A stretch of 64,000 nt of DNA from Methanosaeta sp. PtaU1.Bin060 (GTDB taxonomy: Archaea; Halobacteriota; Methanosarcinia; Methanotrichales; Methanotrichaceae): assembly GCA_002067365.1 (NCBI GenBank), contig MVRK01000029.1, positions 1-64,000 of the forward strand. The letters run 5' to 3'. Numbering within the stretch: position 1 is the first letter of the stretch; each line of letters starts with the position of its first letter. A program made the position numbers and the translations under genes. Below the pieces are notes generated by a model. That model saw only the letters and a list, made by a program, of their open reading frames with translations. It searched no databases and was not told where the DNA came from. This document shows, piece after piece, positions 17,431 through 24,931 of the stretch.

Positions 17431-18193
17431 GTTTCCTCAGAACCCTGTGGGGTGTGCCGTGAGCTATCAGCTCAACGGGGCAGCCGTAGGCCTTCTCGAT
17501 GTCCTCGGCCGTCAGCTCTTTCGAGCCGTGGTAGTAGAGCCGCTGGTTCAGGCAGGCTATCTTGTTCACATACTGGGAGATGGCGGTGACGTCGTGGGAG
17601 ACGAGCACAATGGTGATACCGAGCTTCCTGTTGAGCCTGCATAAAAGGTCGTAGAACTCCGTCTGCTGGGCTGCATCGACTCCGGCCGTCGGCTCATCGA
17701 GGAGGAGAAGCTCAGGCTCAGATACCAGGGCACGGGCCACGAAGACCCTCTGCTGCTCGCCTCCCGATAGAGCGCCTATCTCTCTATCCGCGAGGTCCTT
17801 CATCCCCACTGCCTCCAGCGCCCTCCGAGAGGCTTCGCGGTCCGCCTGGCCGTAGGGCCGGAGGAATCCAGTCCGCGGATACCTGCCCATGAGCACGACG
17901 TCTATGGCCTTGATGGGAAAGCTTTGGTCGAAGAGGGTCTTCTGGGGCATATAGCCAACTCTGCTGCGCGCAGCCTTGGGCTCAAGGCCGAAGATCTTGA
18001 CCTCGCCCCTGTCAGGCTTGATCAGGCCCAGCATGACCTTGAGGAGGGTCGACTTTCCTCCGCCGTTCGGGCCGATCAGGCCCAGGAAATCGCCTTCTTT
18101 CAGGTCGAGACTCACGTTCTCAAGCACCGGATGGCCTTCTCTGGTGACCCAGAGGCCCTTGATAAAGACTATAACCTTCGCGGAATCGATCAA
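17423..18193 (-). CDS. znuC: Zinc/manganese ABC transporter ATP-binding protein
   Basis: 256 aa ABC ATPase: Walker A GPNGGGKST (about 40-48), signature LSGGEQQR, Walker B LLLLDEPTAGVD, switch His in LVSHD. Closest in pattern to ZnuC/MntB-type ATPases (VGYMPQK, ALVSEPELLLLDEP). It powers uptake through the overlapping permease. It starts 5 bases after the binding-protein gene. Confidence 0.94.
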   Translation of the reverse strand: MIDSAKVIVFIKGLWVTREGHPVLENVSLDLKEGDFLGLIGPNGGGKSTLLKVMLGLIKPDRGEVKIFGLEPKAARSRVGYMPQKTLFDQSFPIKAIDVVLMGRYPRTGFLRPYGQADREASRRALEAVGMKDLADREIGALSGGEQQRVFVARALVSEPELLLLDEPTAGVDAAQQTEFYDLLCRLNRKLGITIVLVSHDVTAISQYVNKIACLNQRLYYHGSKELTAEDIEKAYGCPVELIAHGTPHRVLRKHD

Positions 18194-18198
18194 ACTTG

Positions 18199-19068
18199 TT
18201 ACCTCAGGCTCTCGGCGATCTTCTCCCCCACGGATTTCATGTTTTCGATGTAGCTGGGGGTTGGGGCCAGACCATCGATGGACACGACCTTTCCTTGGAT
18301 CTCCTGGGCGATGACCTCAGCCATCTTAGGATTGAACTGCGGCTCGACGAAGACTGTGGTGATGTTCTCCTTCCTGCAGGCTTCTACGATCTCGGCGAGA
18401 AGCCTGGGCCCCGGATCCTTCTCCTCTGCCTCGATGGCGATCTGCTCAAGCCCATAATCTCTGGCGAAGTAGGTCCACGCAGGATGCAAGACCACGAACT
18501 TCTTCCTCTTCGTCTCGGCGAAGGTCGAGTTGAGATAGGCGTCAAGCGCCTTCAGTTCTGCAAGGTAGCTATTCGTATTATTAATATAATCATCTTTTCC
18601 AGCCGGGTCCACTGATACCAGGCCGTCGCGGATGTTCTGCACCTGGATAGCTGCATCGTGCGGCGAGAGCCAGATGTGCGGATCAGAGGTTATCGCCTCA
18701 TCAGCGCCCTCAGCTTCGCCCGCGAGGAGATCGACGCCCTTCGATGAATCCACCACGAGCATGTGCGAATTGACATTCAGGATGCTGCTCATCCATCTCT
18801 CAAGGCCAGCCCCATTCTCCACATAAACGTCAGCGTTCGCCACATCTCTGATCTGCGACGGCGAGGGCTCAAAGGTATGTGGCTCAGCGCCCGGAGGCAC
18901 GAGCACTGTTACATTCACTCGATCTTTGCCTACAGCCTGAACGAACTCGCCCAGAGGGATTATGGTGGTAGCAACCTTAACCTGCCCGGCACTCTCCTTC
19001 TCCGATACACAGCCGCTGAGGAGCGGCACAATCAACAACAGTAGAACAAGCAAAGAGGTCTTATTCAT
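18199..19068 (-). CDS. znuA: Zinc/manganese-binding lipoprotein (ZnuA-like)
   Basis: 289 aa. Signal peptide with lipobox LLSGC, so probably lipid-anchored outside the cell. Cluster A-I fold with likely metal ligands: His in PPGAEPHTFEPSP, His in DPHIWLSPHDA, His in VLHPAWTYFARDYGL, and the acidic FVEPQFNP. The His-rich flexible loop found in many zinc-specific ZnuA proteins is missing; the loop here is Glu/Ala/Asp-rich (AGEAEGADEA), so manganese is as likely as zinc. It leads the A-C-B operon, 21 bases after the DUF6788 gene. Confidence 0.9.
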   Translation of the reverse strand: MNKTSLLVLLLLIVPLLSGCVSEKESAGQVKVATTIIPLGEFVQAVGKDRVNVTVLVPPGAEPHTFEPSPSQIRDVANADVYVENGAGLERWMSSILNVNSHMLVVDSSKGVDLLAGEAEGADEAITSDPHIWLSPHDAAIQVQNIRDGLVSVDPAGKDDYINNTNSYLAELKALDAYLNSTFAETKRKKFVVLHPAWTYFARDYGLEQIAIEAEEKDPGPRLLAEIVEACRKENITTVFVEPQFNPKMAEVIAQEIQGKVVSIDGLAPTPSYIENMKSVGEKIAESLR

Positions 19069-19089
19069 CTTACAGTCCCTTCCAGCATC

Positions 19090-19410
19090 TCATTTGAGCT
19101 TCTTCATCCCGCTCAGGCTCTTGCCGATGTACTTGGATCGAGTCCTGCCGCCCTCTCGCCAGTAGCCGTACCAATAGGGACCATGTGGGCAGCCCTTGCA
19201 GTTCTTGCCGCAGGAGACGCGCTCGAGGCGGTAGGTGACAGATCCTGACTCTCTTATCTCCAGGACCTCCTGGCGGTGGGGCAGCTCCTCGGGCTTCGGT
19301 GGATTCTCTTTTTCTCTGATCAGATCCTCGATCAGGCTCGATATCTCCCGAAGCACAGAGATGTCCTGGCGCTCCAGCGACTGGCGGATAGTTTTGGGGA
19401 TCAACGGCAT
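19090..19410 (-). CDS. DUF6788-like small protein
   Basis: 106 aa. The N-terminal half is helical (SVLREISSLIEDLIREKE); the C-terminal half carries a conserved cysteine motif CGKNCKGCPHGPYWYGYW followed by RTRSKYIGKSL, the pattern I associate with DUF6788 proteins common in archaea and mobile DNA. Three cysteines and a His suggest a metal knuckle. The function is unknown. It is the first gene of the metal-transporter run, 21 bases before znuA and directly behind the operator-like inverted repeat, so it may be under the same metal control (inference). Confidence 0.75.
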   Translation of the reverse strand: MPLIPKTIRQSLERQDISVLREISSLIEDLIREKENPPKPEELPHRQEVLEIRESGSVTYRLERVSCGKNCKGCPHGPYWYGYWREGGRTRSKYIGKSLSGMKKLK

Positions 19411-19411
19411 G

Positions 19412-19457
19412 TCTTATGTAACAGCTCTAATAAACCTGTTGCTCAGGTTACATAAGA
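19412..19457 (-). promoter_or_regulatory. Inverted repeat bracketing the promoter of the metal-transporter operon
   Basis: Perfect 11-bp arms TCTTATGTAAC (19412-19422) and GTTACATAAGA (19447-19457), 24 bases apart. On the minus strand a TATA-like TTTATTAG lies between the arms (about 19430-19437), and the proximal arm abuts the ATG at 19410, where a leaderless transcript would begin. This layout fits a repressor site for a metal-responsive regulator; which regulator is not known. Confidence 0.6.
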
Positions 19458-19567
19458 TCAAAAGGGCTCTCCCTTCGATGGTATTCAAGGAGATGCGTAC
19501 GGATGTCAGAGGGGCGCAATATCGAATCTGAAGATATTATAATTCAAAAAATATATATGTACTGATG

Positions 19568-19711
19568 TTAAGAGAGCTTAACAAAGGCAAGGGCACCGAG
19601 GGCTATCAATGCATCTCCTGCCACCATGTATGTTGTGGTGCCGCCGGAGACTAATATTGCACCCAGCCCCACAATGAATAGGATTCCCGATGCAAATCCG
19701 CCCAGTTTCAT
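19568..19711 (-). CDS. Small membrane protein, 47 aa
   Basis: ATG at 19711 preceded by AGGTGA with 7-base spacing; stop TAA at 19568-19570. The protein begins MKLGGFASGILFIVGLGA and ends DALIALGALAFVKLS: two hydrophobic segments joined by a short SGGTTTYMVAG turn, so a helical hairpin in the membrane. No family recognised. It lies 41 bases after another small membrane-protein gene on the same strand, and the two probably form an operon. Confidence 0.65.
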   Translation of the reverse strand: MKLGGFASGILFIVGLGAILVSGGTTTYMVAGDALIALGALAFVKLS

Positions 19712-19752
19712 CAATCTGTCACCTGATTTTCATCCCATGCCCCGCGCTCACT

Positions 19753-19944
19753 TCAGAGGTGAATGCTCAATGCCACTGCAACGATGACTGTGATCACTGC
19801 GAAGGCCACGACGAGAATCTGCGTCTCAGGCAGTATGTTCACTGGTTTGTCTCTTCCCGGTATCCACTTTTGATTATGCTCTGTTACCCATGCGATCCAC
19901 TTCTCGTGCTGCAGCATTGCATCCGATTTCACTACGCTAGACAT
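19753..19944 (-). CDS. Small single-helix membrane protein, 63 aa
   Basis: Starts MSSVVKSDAMLQHEKWIAW; a basic/aromatic N-terminal half (HNQKWIPGRDKP) is followed by one C-terminal membrane helix (TQILVVAFAVITVIVAVALSI). ATG 19944 is preceded by AAAGGTGGT with about 8-base spacing. The frame is open upstream to an ATG at 20082, giving a possible 109-aa form. The size and tail-anchored layout recall small subunits of membrane complexes, but no specific family is recognised. Confidence 0.6.
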   Translation of the reverse strand: MSSVVKSDAMLQHEKWIAWVTEHNQKWIPGRDKPVNILPETQILVVAFAVITVIVAVALSIHL

Positions 19945-20301
19945 AGCCGTCCACCACCTTTCGATTAGGCCGACGCTGTTTCTTGGTGCGCCACTAAGGA
20001 GGGCGGGGAGAGCAGCATAGACAGGCTCTCCCAAGATGGCCTTATTGTCAACCCGACCTTGTGACGCGAGTTTATAATGCACTGGAATTCATAAATCTTG
20101 CGGTCAATTCATAGAAAAATTAGCATTTTGCTTTAGTATTAGAAAGGATATTAACAATTTTGACAAAATAGGAGAAAAGCATAAAATCCATTTCCAATAA
20201 AATCCATATGGACAAATAGCTTTTAAGGTTCTTGAAAAATCATGACAGAGGCGAACGGCCGGCGAGGCGTCCACACCTCCTGGCCATAGAAAATTAATGA
20301 A
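19945..20301. other. AT-rich intergenic region with one GC-rich hairpin
   Basis: No convincing gene beyond the possible N-terminal extension of the 63-aa protein (to 20082). The stretch is AT-rich and carries a short direct repeat (ATAAAATCCAT twice near 20180-20210). At 20257-20285 a GC-rich stem can form: GGCC and GAGG pairing with CCTC and GGCC around an 8-base loop. It is preceded by a TATA-like CTTTTAAGG at 20219-20227. A small RNA is conceivable but weakly supported. Confidence 0.35.
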
Positions 20302-21087
20302 TCAGAATAGCTCTTCTAACATCTTCAAGTCGATCTTGGCTGTGGCATCGAGGCTCAGCGGGGTGAGGGAGATCTTTTTCTCCTGGTACAGGGTCTGCAC
20401 GTCCGTCCCCTTGGCATCGCAGCAGATCAGCTCTCCATCGATCCAGTAGTAGGGTCTGCCCCTGGGATCGAATCTCTCCTGAACTGAGGTCTTGAAGATC
20501 TTCCGGGCGAGCCTTGTCACTGCGATCTCCGTATCCTCTGTTGCAGAGACTGGCACATTCAGGTTCAGGACGTCCACGCCCTCAGGCAGGCCGTGCCTCA
20601 TCACCTTTTCGGCCACTCGGCCAAGGACCCTCGTAGCCACATCGAAGCTATGCTTCGCTCCGTGATGAAGGTCGAACTTATCCCCCTGATCGACCGCCTG
20701 GATGGATGCGGCAATTGCAGGAATGCCGTAGCTCGCAGCCTCCAGGGCAGCTCCGATGGTCCCGCTGGTGGTGACTGTGTCGGTGCTGACATTCTCGCCG
20801 ACGTTTATTCCGGAGACTACCAGCCCCGGCATCTCCTTCATTATCGCAAAGATGCCTATGATAACCGAATCCGTGGGAGTTCCAGTGACTGCGTAGGCCC
20901 GAAAGCCGTTTAGGTTCACCTCTGCATAACGCAGCGGCTCGAAGACTGATATCGATCTTCCCACGCCGCTCTCCTGCCCGGAGGGAGCGACGACGACTAC
21001 ATCCCCCAGGCCCTGAACGCTCTTCGCAGCAGCCTGCAGGCCTGAGGCGTAAACGCCATCGTCGTTGGTGACCAGAATGCGATGCAT
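20302..21087 (-). CDS. surE: 5'-nucleotidase SurE
   Basis: 261 aa SurE-family phosphatase, cleaving nucleoside 5'- or 3'-monophosphates with a divalent metal. Seen: the N-terminal metal motif NDDG (8-11), SGVGRSIS (about 40-47), GTPTDSV (about 70) and SGINVGEN. The N-terminal Rossmann-like part is complete and the length is normal. A TATA-like box on the minus strand at 21110-21119 lies about 27 bases before the ATG, so the transcript is probably leaderless. Confidence 0.94.
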   Translation of the reverse strand: MHRILVTNDDGVYASGLQAAAKSVQGLGDVVVVAPSGQESGVGRSISVFEPLRYAEVNLNGFRAYAVTGTPTDSVIIGIFAIMKEMPGLVVSGINVGENVSTDTVTTSGTIGAALEAASYGIPAIAASIQAVDQGDKFDLHHGAKHSFDVATRVLGRVAEKVMRHGLPEGVDVLNLNVPVSATEDTEIAVTRLARKIFKTSVQERFDPRGRPYYWIDGELICCDAKGTDVQTLYQEKKISLTPLSLDATAKIDLKMLEELF

Positions 21088-21109
21088 CGGTAGACTCTGG
21101 GGGTCCTAA

Positions 21110-21119
21110 GATATAAAAA
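21110..21119 (-). promoter_or_regulatory. Box A promoter of surE
   Basis: The minus strand reads TTTTTATATC centred about 27 bases upstream of the surE ATG at 21087. No Shine-Dalgarno site precedes the ATG, in line with a leaderless mRNA. Confidence 0.5.
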
Positions 21120-21169
21120 CTCGGCCTTGGAGGCGATGGCCTCATCCTCCTGCGTGAAAAAGTTAGGAG

Positions 21170-21563
21170 CTATTCAATTGATAGGAGCCCGAGGCGTAAC
21201 CTACAGGGAACCCTAGAAGGCCACAGAGCAGGATCATCCAGGCCTGGCCTTCCTCGCCACATCGGATAAAGCAGGGCAGAAATAAGCCCTGAAGCGCCCA
21301 GCAGCATGAAGAGAATGGCCCCGGCTCCTGTTGGCATCAGCGCTCCCTCCAGCCAGGCCGAGGAAGATGTCGAAAAAAATAAGCCAGAGCAGCGGCTCAC
21401 CCGCGCCGATCAGAATGGCCAAGAGCCCGTCAGTAATTCCCGGCAGCAACAGCGCCGTTTTCAGATGCTCTTCGGGATAGTGGGGTCTATCCCTTGCGGT
21501 CTCCCCGATGCCTGTCACAGGGCTGTGAATATGTCGTCGAGGCTGCTGGATGCATCGAGTCAC
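21170..21563 (-). pseudogene. Frameshifted membrane-protein gene
   Basis: Two overlapping minus-strand frames together make one plausible membrane protein: the first holds KTALLLPGITDGLLAILIGAG then LLWLIFFDIFLGLAG, the second continues with PTGAGAILFMLLGASGLIS and LLYPMW. They join where both read through about 21335-21350, so a single-base indel has split the gene. Together three or four membrane helices. The family is not recognised. It lies behind speA. A sequencing error would restore it; otherwise it is a pseudogene. Confidence 0.5.
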
Positions 21564-21581
21564 AGCTGAGAGCGGTTGACA

Positions 21582-23519
21582 TCAGAGCTTCATGACGCCG
21601 CAGACATTCTCAGCATCTTTTCCCTTGGAGTGCCCATTGGGCTTGGTGATGAAGTACGTGTAGCCCTTGAGAGTTCTGTTAAGCTCTGCCTCGATCTGCT
21701 CCAGCTCCTTCTTGTGGATGCACTCCTTCTTGGCCACGCAGCGATCCATGATCTCCCAGATGTAGTCCTTCGTCTCGTAGTTGAAGAAGTCCAGGAGCTT
21801 CCGGCAGGTATCGCCCTCCACCTTCTGGCAGATGTACCACTCGCCGCCCTCGGCCATGACGTGCACCTCGTGGGCGCTGCCAAGAAGGTTATGGAAGTCC
21901 CCAAGGGTATCCTGGTAGGCCCCCAGCAGAAAGATGCCCATGTAGTAGTCCTCGCTCTCCATGAGGGTGTGCATCTCCAGGTACTCACGGCCCTCGCTGT
22001 CTCCCGCATAGCGCTTGATCTCGCCGTCAGAGTCGCAGGTGATGTCCACTATCCTTCCGCGCTCGCTGGGCATCTCGTTTAAGCGGTGCAGCGGGATGGT
22101 GGGAAAGATCTGCTCCACGCCCCACATGTCCGGCACCGACTGGAATAGGGAGAAATTGCCTATGTACTTCTGGCTGACGAGCTTCTTCAGCTCCTGGAAT
22201 TCGTCTGACTCGTCCTCGGCCTGCTTGGCCAGAAATGCTGCCTTCTTGCAGACCAGCCAGAAGAGCGTCTCGCCCTTCGCCCTCTCCTCCAGACCTATGT
22301 TGCCCAGGTTGAAGGAGTCGTAAAGCTCGTCGCGGTACTGCAGAGCGTCGTGGTAGTGCTCCTTGTAGTTGTCTATGTTGATCTCCTTGAAGGCGCTGCA
22401 CAGGTCATCGATCTGGATGGGGTCCTCCTCTCTGGGAGCGCGCAGAAGCGAGTCCTTGGAGTTCTTGCGCCCTATGACCTTGAAGATGAGCATGCTGTGA
22501 TATGCGGCGATGGCCCTTCCGCTTTCGGAGACTATCGTCGGGCATGCCACCTCCTCCTCTTCACAGATCTTCTGCACAGTGTAGACCACGTCATTGGCGT
22601 ATTCCTGCAGTGTGTAGTTTGAGCTGGAGGGGGTGGCGGTATTGGAGCCGTTATAATCCACTGATAGGCCGCCTCCGACGTTCAGGTACTCGATGTGTGC
22701 CACCTTTCGAGCCTTGGCGTAGATGCGCGCCGCCTCGTTCATGGCGTTCTTGATGGTGCGGATGTCAGTGATCTGGGAGCCGATGTGGAAGTGGATCATC
22801 TTCAGGCTGTCCAGGAGACCCTTCTCCCGCAGTATCCTCATCAGCTCCAGGGCCTCGCTGGTGGAGAGGCCAAACTTGGCCGACTCCCCGCCCGACTCGA
22901 CCCATCGCCCCGAGCCGCGGGCAAAGAGCTTCAACCGCATGCCGATGCGAGGTGTCACGCCCATCTGCTCGGCGTATCTCAGGATATTGTGTATCTCCTC
23001 GAAGAGGTCCACTACTATTATTATATTATTAACATTGTGAATGCTCAGGGCCAGGCGCAGGTAGTCCTCGTCCTTGTAGCCGTTGCAGATGAGCAGGGCT
23101 TCCTTCGGAAGGCCCAAGGAGAGTGCTGCCAGAAGCTCGGCCTTTGTGCCGACCTCAAGGCCTATCCTGTATTTTTCGCCGTACTTGATTATGTACTCGA
23201 TGACCTCTTTTCTCTGGTTCACCTTCATGGGGAAGATGGGCTGATATGTGCCGTTGTAGGAGAACTCGCCGATGGCACCCAAGAACGCTCCCGTGATCTC
23301 GTTGATCCTGTCCTCCAAGATCTGGGGAAAGCGCAGCAGGACGGGAAACTCCAGATCATTGGACCTCTCGATCTCCTCGATGAGGTCCATCGCATCGACA
23401 GACTGGGATCTGTCCTTGTTGGGAACTATGACGATGTTACCCTTATCGTTGATCGAAAAATAGCCGTTGCCCCAGTTCTCTATTCCGTAGAGCTCCAAAG
23501 AATCCTCAATATTCCACAT
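21582..23519 (-). CDS. speA: Biosynthetic arginine decarboxylase (SpeA type)
   Basis: 645 aa, the full length of the bacterial PLP-dependent fold-III enzyme: PLP lysine in FPMKVNQ (Lys99), FHIGSQ after the barrel, NVGGGLSVDY, SESGRA, and the C-terminal TCDSDGEI with the active-site cysteine. It makes agmatine from arginine for polyamine synthesis. Many methanogens use a small pyruvoyl arginine decarboxylase instead, so this type is notable. It is divergent from deoxyhypusine synthase, the enzyme that consumes spermidine. The C-terminus continues to Val/Met/Lys/Leu at 21582, normal for the family. Confidence 0.94.
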   Translation of the reverse strand: MWNIEDSLELYGIENWGNGYFSINDKGNIVIVPNKDRSQSVDAMDLIEEIERSNDLEFPVLLRFPQILEDRINEITGAFLGAIGEFSYNGTYQPIFPMKVNQRKEVIEYIIKYGEKYRIGLEVGTKAELLAALSLGLPKEALLICNGYKDEDYLRLALSIHNVNNIIIVVDLFEEIHNILRYAEQMGVTPRIGMRLKLFARGSGRWVESGGESAKFGLSTSEALELMRILREKGLLDSLKMIHFHIGSQITDIRTIKNAMNEAARIYAKARKVAHIEYLNVGGGLSVDYNGSNTATPSSSNYTLQEYANDVVYTVQKICEEEEVACPTIVSESGRAIAAYHSMLIFKVIGRKNSKDSLLRAPREEDPIQIDDLCSAFKEINIDNYKEHYHDALQYRDELYDSFNLGNIGLEERAKGETLFWLVCKKAAFLAKQAEDESDEFQELKKLVSQKYIGNFSLFQSVPDMWGVEQIFPTIPLHRLNEMPSERGRIVDITCDSDGEIKRYAGDSEGREYLEMHTLMESEDYYMGIFLLGAYQDTLGDFHNLLGSAHEVHVMAEGGEWYICQKVEGDTCRKLLDFFNYETKDYIWEIMDRCVAKKECIHKKELEQIEAELNRTLKGYTYFITKPNGHSKGKDAENVCGVMKL

Positions 23520-23808
23520 GATCCGCAGCCTTCCAGGGATGATCGGCCTTCGGCCTTAAGCGTGCCTTATCACTCATATCGCCTTCACGTCAAATGGGCT
23601 TCCAACAGTTGGGCATATGCAAGCATACGATCACCGCTCCACCCCGGCTGATCGTATCGAGCTTTGCTTTAGAGACCCTTTTGCTATATAAAGATCATGC
23701 AAAGGCAGCTGCTGTCTGATGAGCAATCCCTCGGCGGCTGGCTCTAAATGGGAATCTTTAAACGTCACCAGGGCGGTCATACTTTGGAATGTGTCTCAGA
23801 GGGATAGA

Positions 23809-24852
23809 ATGGATCACTCTCATGCTCATGGCCATGATTTCTGCAACAGTGCCGAGAAGATAAGAACCACAATACCCATGAAGGACCGTGGCGTGGCCGA
23901 CCTGGTGAATGACATGGGCCGGATGGGCTTTCAGGGTGGGCAGCTGGGCACATCTCTGCGCGTCTGGGAGAAGATGCTCGATGACGACGTGACCATCTTC
24001 CTCGGCCTGGCTGGGGCGATGGTGCCAGCAGGCCTTGGCGAGTTCATAGCCTATCTCCTGAGGGAGAGGAAGGTGGACTGCCTTGTCAGCACCGGTGCCA
24101 ATCTCTTTCATGACCTGTGCGAGGGCCTTGGGATAGTGCACTACCAGGGCTCGGCCTGCGCCGACGATGCTCTGCTGAATGAGCAGAAGATAGACAGGAT
24201 CTACGACGTCTTCGTCTCCGAGGTGGAGCTGCACAAGGTCGATGTCTACATATCTGATTTCGTGAAGGGCCTTGACGAAAGCCGCCGCTACTCCTCGCGC
24301 GAGCTTATGTACATGCTCGGCCGCGGCCTGCCGGAGACGACGATCCTCGGAGCAGCCCACAGGTCAGGCGTCCCGATCTTCGTGCCAGCCCTTGGTGACA
24401 GCTCCATTGGGATCGGGATGGTCATGGCCCACCGTGAGGGAAAGAAAATCATGGTGGACCAGATCAAGGATGTGGATGAGATCACGAGGATCGTCGAGAA
24501 GTCGTCCCAGACGGGCGTGATCTACATCGGTGGAGGCGTGCCCAAGAACTTCATCCAGCAGACAGAGGTTATAGCCGAGCTGATAGGCGACTACTCGGGC
24601 GGTCACAGCTATGCCATTCAGTACACCGCCGACGCGCCGCACTGGGGCGGGCTCTCCGGATGCACCTTCGAGGAGGCGGTATCCTGGGGCAAGGTGAAGC
24701 GAGATGCATCCAAGGTGCAGGTCTTCTCAGATGCTACCATCACAGTGCCTATTGTGGTGCAGGCGCTGCAGGCATCGGGGATGAGGCGCAAGAGCGTGCC
24801 CGTCTTCGACTGGAGCGGGGATGTGCTGGAGTTGAGGTACGAAAAGAGATAG
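23809..24852 (+). CDS. dys: Deoxyhypusine synthase
   Basis: 347 aa from ATG 23809 (GGGAT just upstream; the frame also opens at ATG 23719). It transfers the butylamine group of spermidine to a lysine of archaeal initiation factor aIF5A, using NAD. Visible: LVSTGANLFHDLCE, GSACADD, SGVPIFVPALGDSSIG, YIGGGVPKNF and the active-site FEEAVSWGKV with catalytic Lys295. The N-terminus is His-rich (MDHSHAHGHD). The gene is divergent from speA, making a polyamine-themed pair. A TATA-like CTATATAA lies at about 23684-23691. Confidence 0.95.
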   Translation: MDHSHAHGHDFCNSAEKIRTTIPMKDRGVADLVNDMGRMGFQGGQLGTSLRVWEKMLDDDVTIFLGLAGAMVPAGLGEFIAYLLRERKVDCLVSTGANLFHDLCEGLGIVHYQGSACADDALLNEQKIDRIYDVFVSEVELHKVDVYISDFVKGLDESRRYSSRELMYMLGRGLPETTILGAAHRSGVPIFVPALGDSSIGIGMVMAHREGKKIMVDQIKDVDEITRIVEKSSQTGVIYIGGGVPKNFIQQTEVIAELIGDYSGGHSYAIQYTADAPHWGGLSGCTFEEAVSWGKVKRDASKVQVFSDATITVPIVVQALQASGMRRKSVPVFDWSGDVLELRYEKR

Positions 24853-24858
24853 AGCTAG

Positions 24859-24889
24859 ACCGCCTGCCATGATCGGCTGGCGGTTTTTT
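24859..24889 (+). terminator. Hairpin plus T-run after deoxyhypusine synthase
   Basis: ACCGCC-T-GCC pairs with GGC-T-GGCGGT around a 6-base loop and is followed at once by six Ts. It starts 7 bases after the TAG stop. It resembles a bacterial intrinsic terminator; in archaea the T-run alone would favour termination. Confidence 0.65.
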
Positions 24890-24931
24890 GGGCGCGGTTG
24901 CCTATTGCGCGCAAAAAAGGATGGACTTCAT

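Noticed and set aside
22695-23651. Plus-strand open frame of 318 codons
   Set aside because: Fully opposite speA; it is hydrophobic and Val/Leu-rich as expected of the complement of a GC-rich gene.
24859-24889. Hairpin after deoxyhypusine synthase as a riboswitch
   Set aside because: It lies behind a stop codon and is followed by T6, so a terminator is the simpler explanation.
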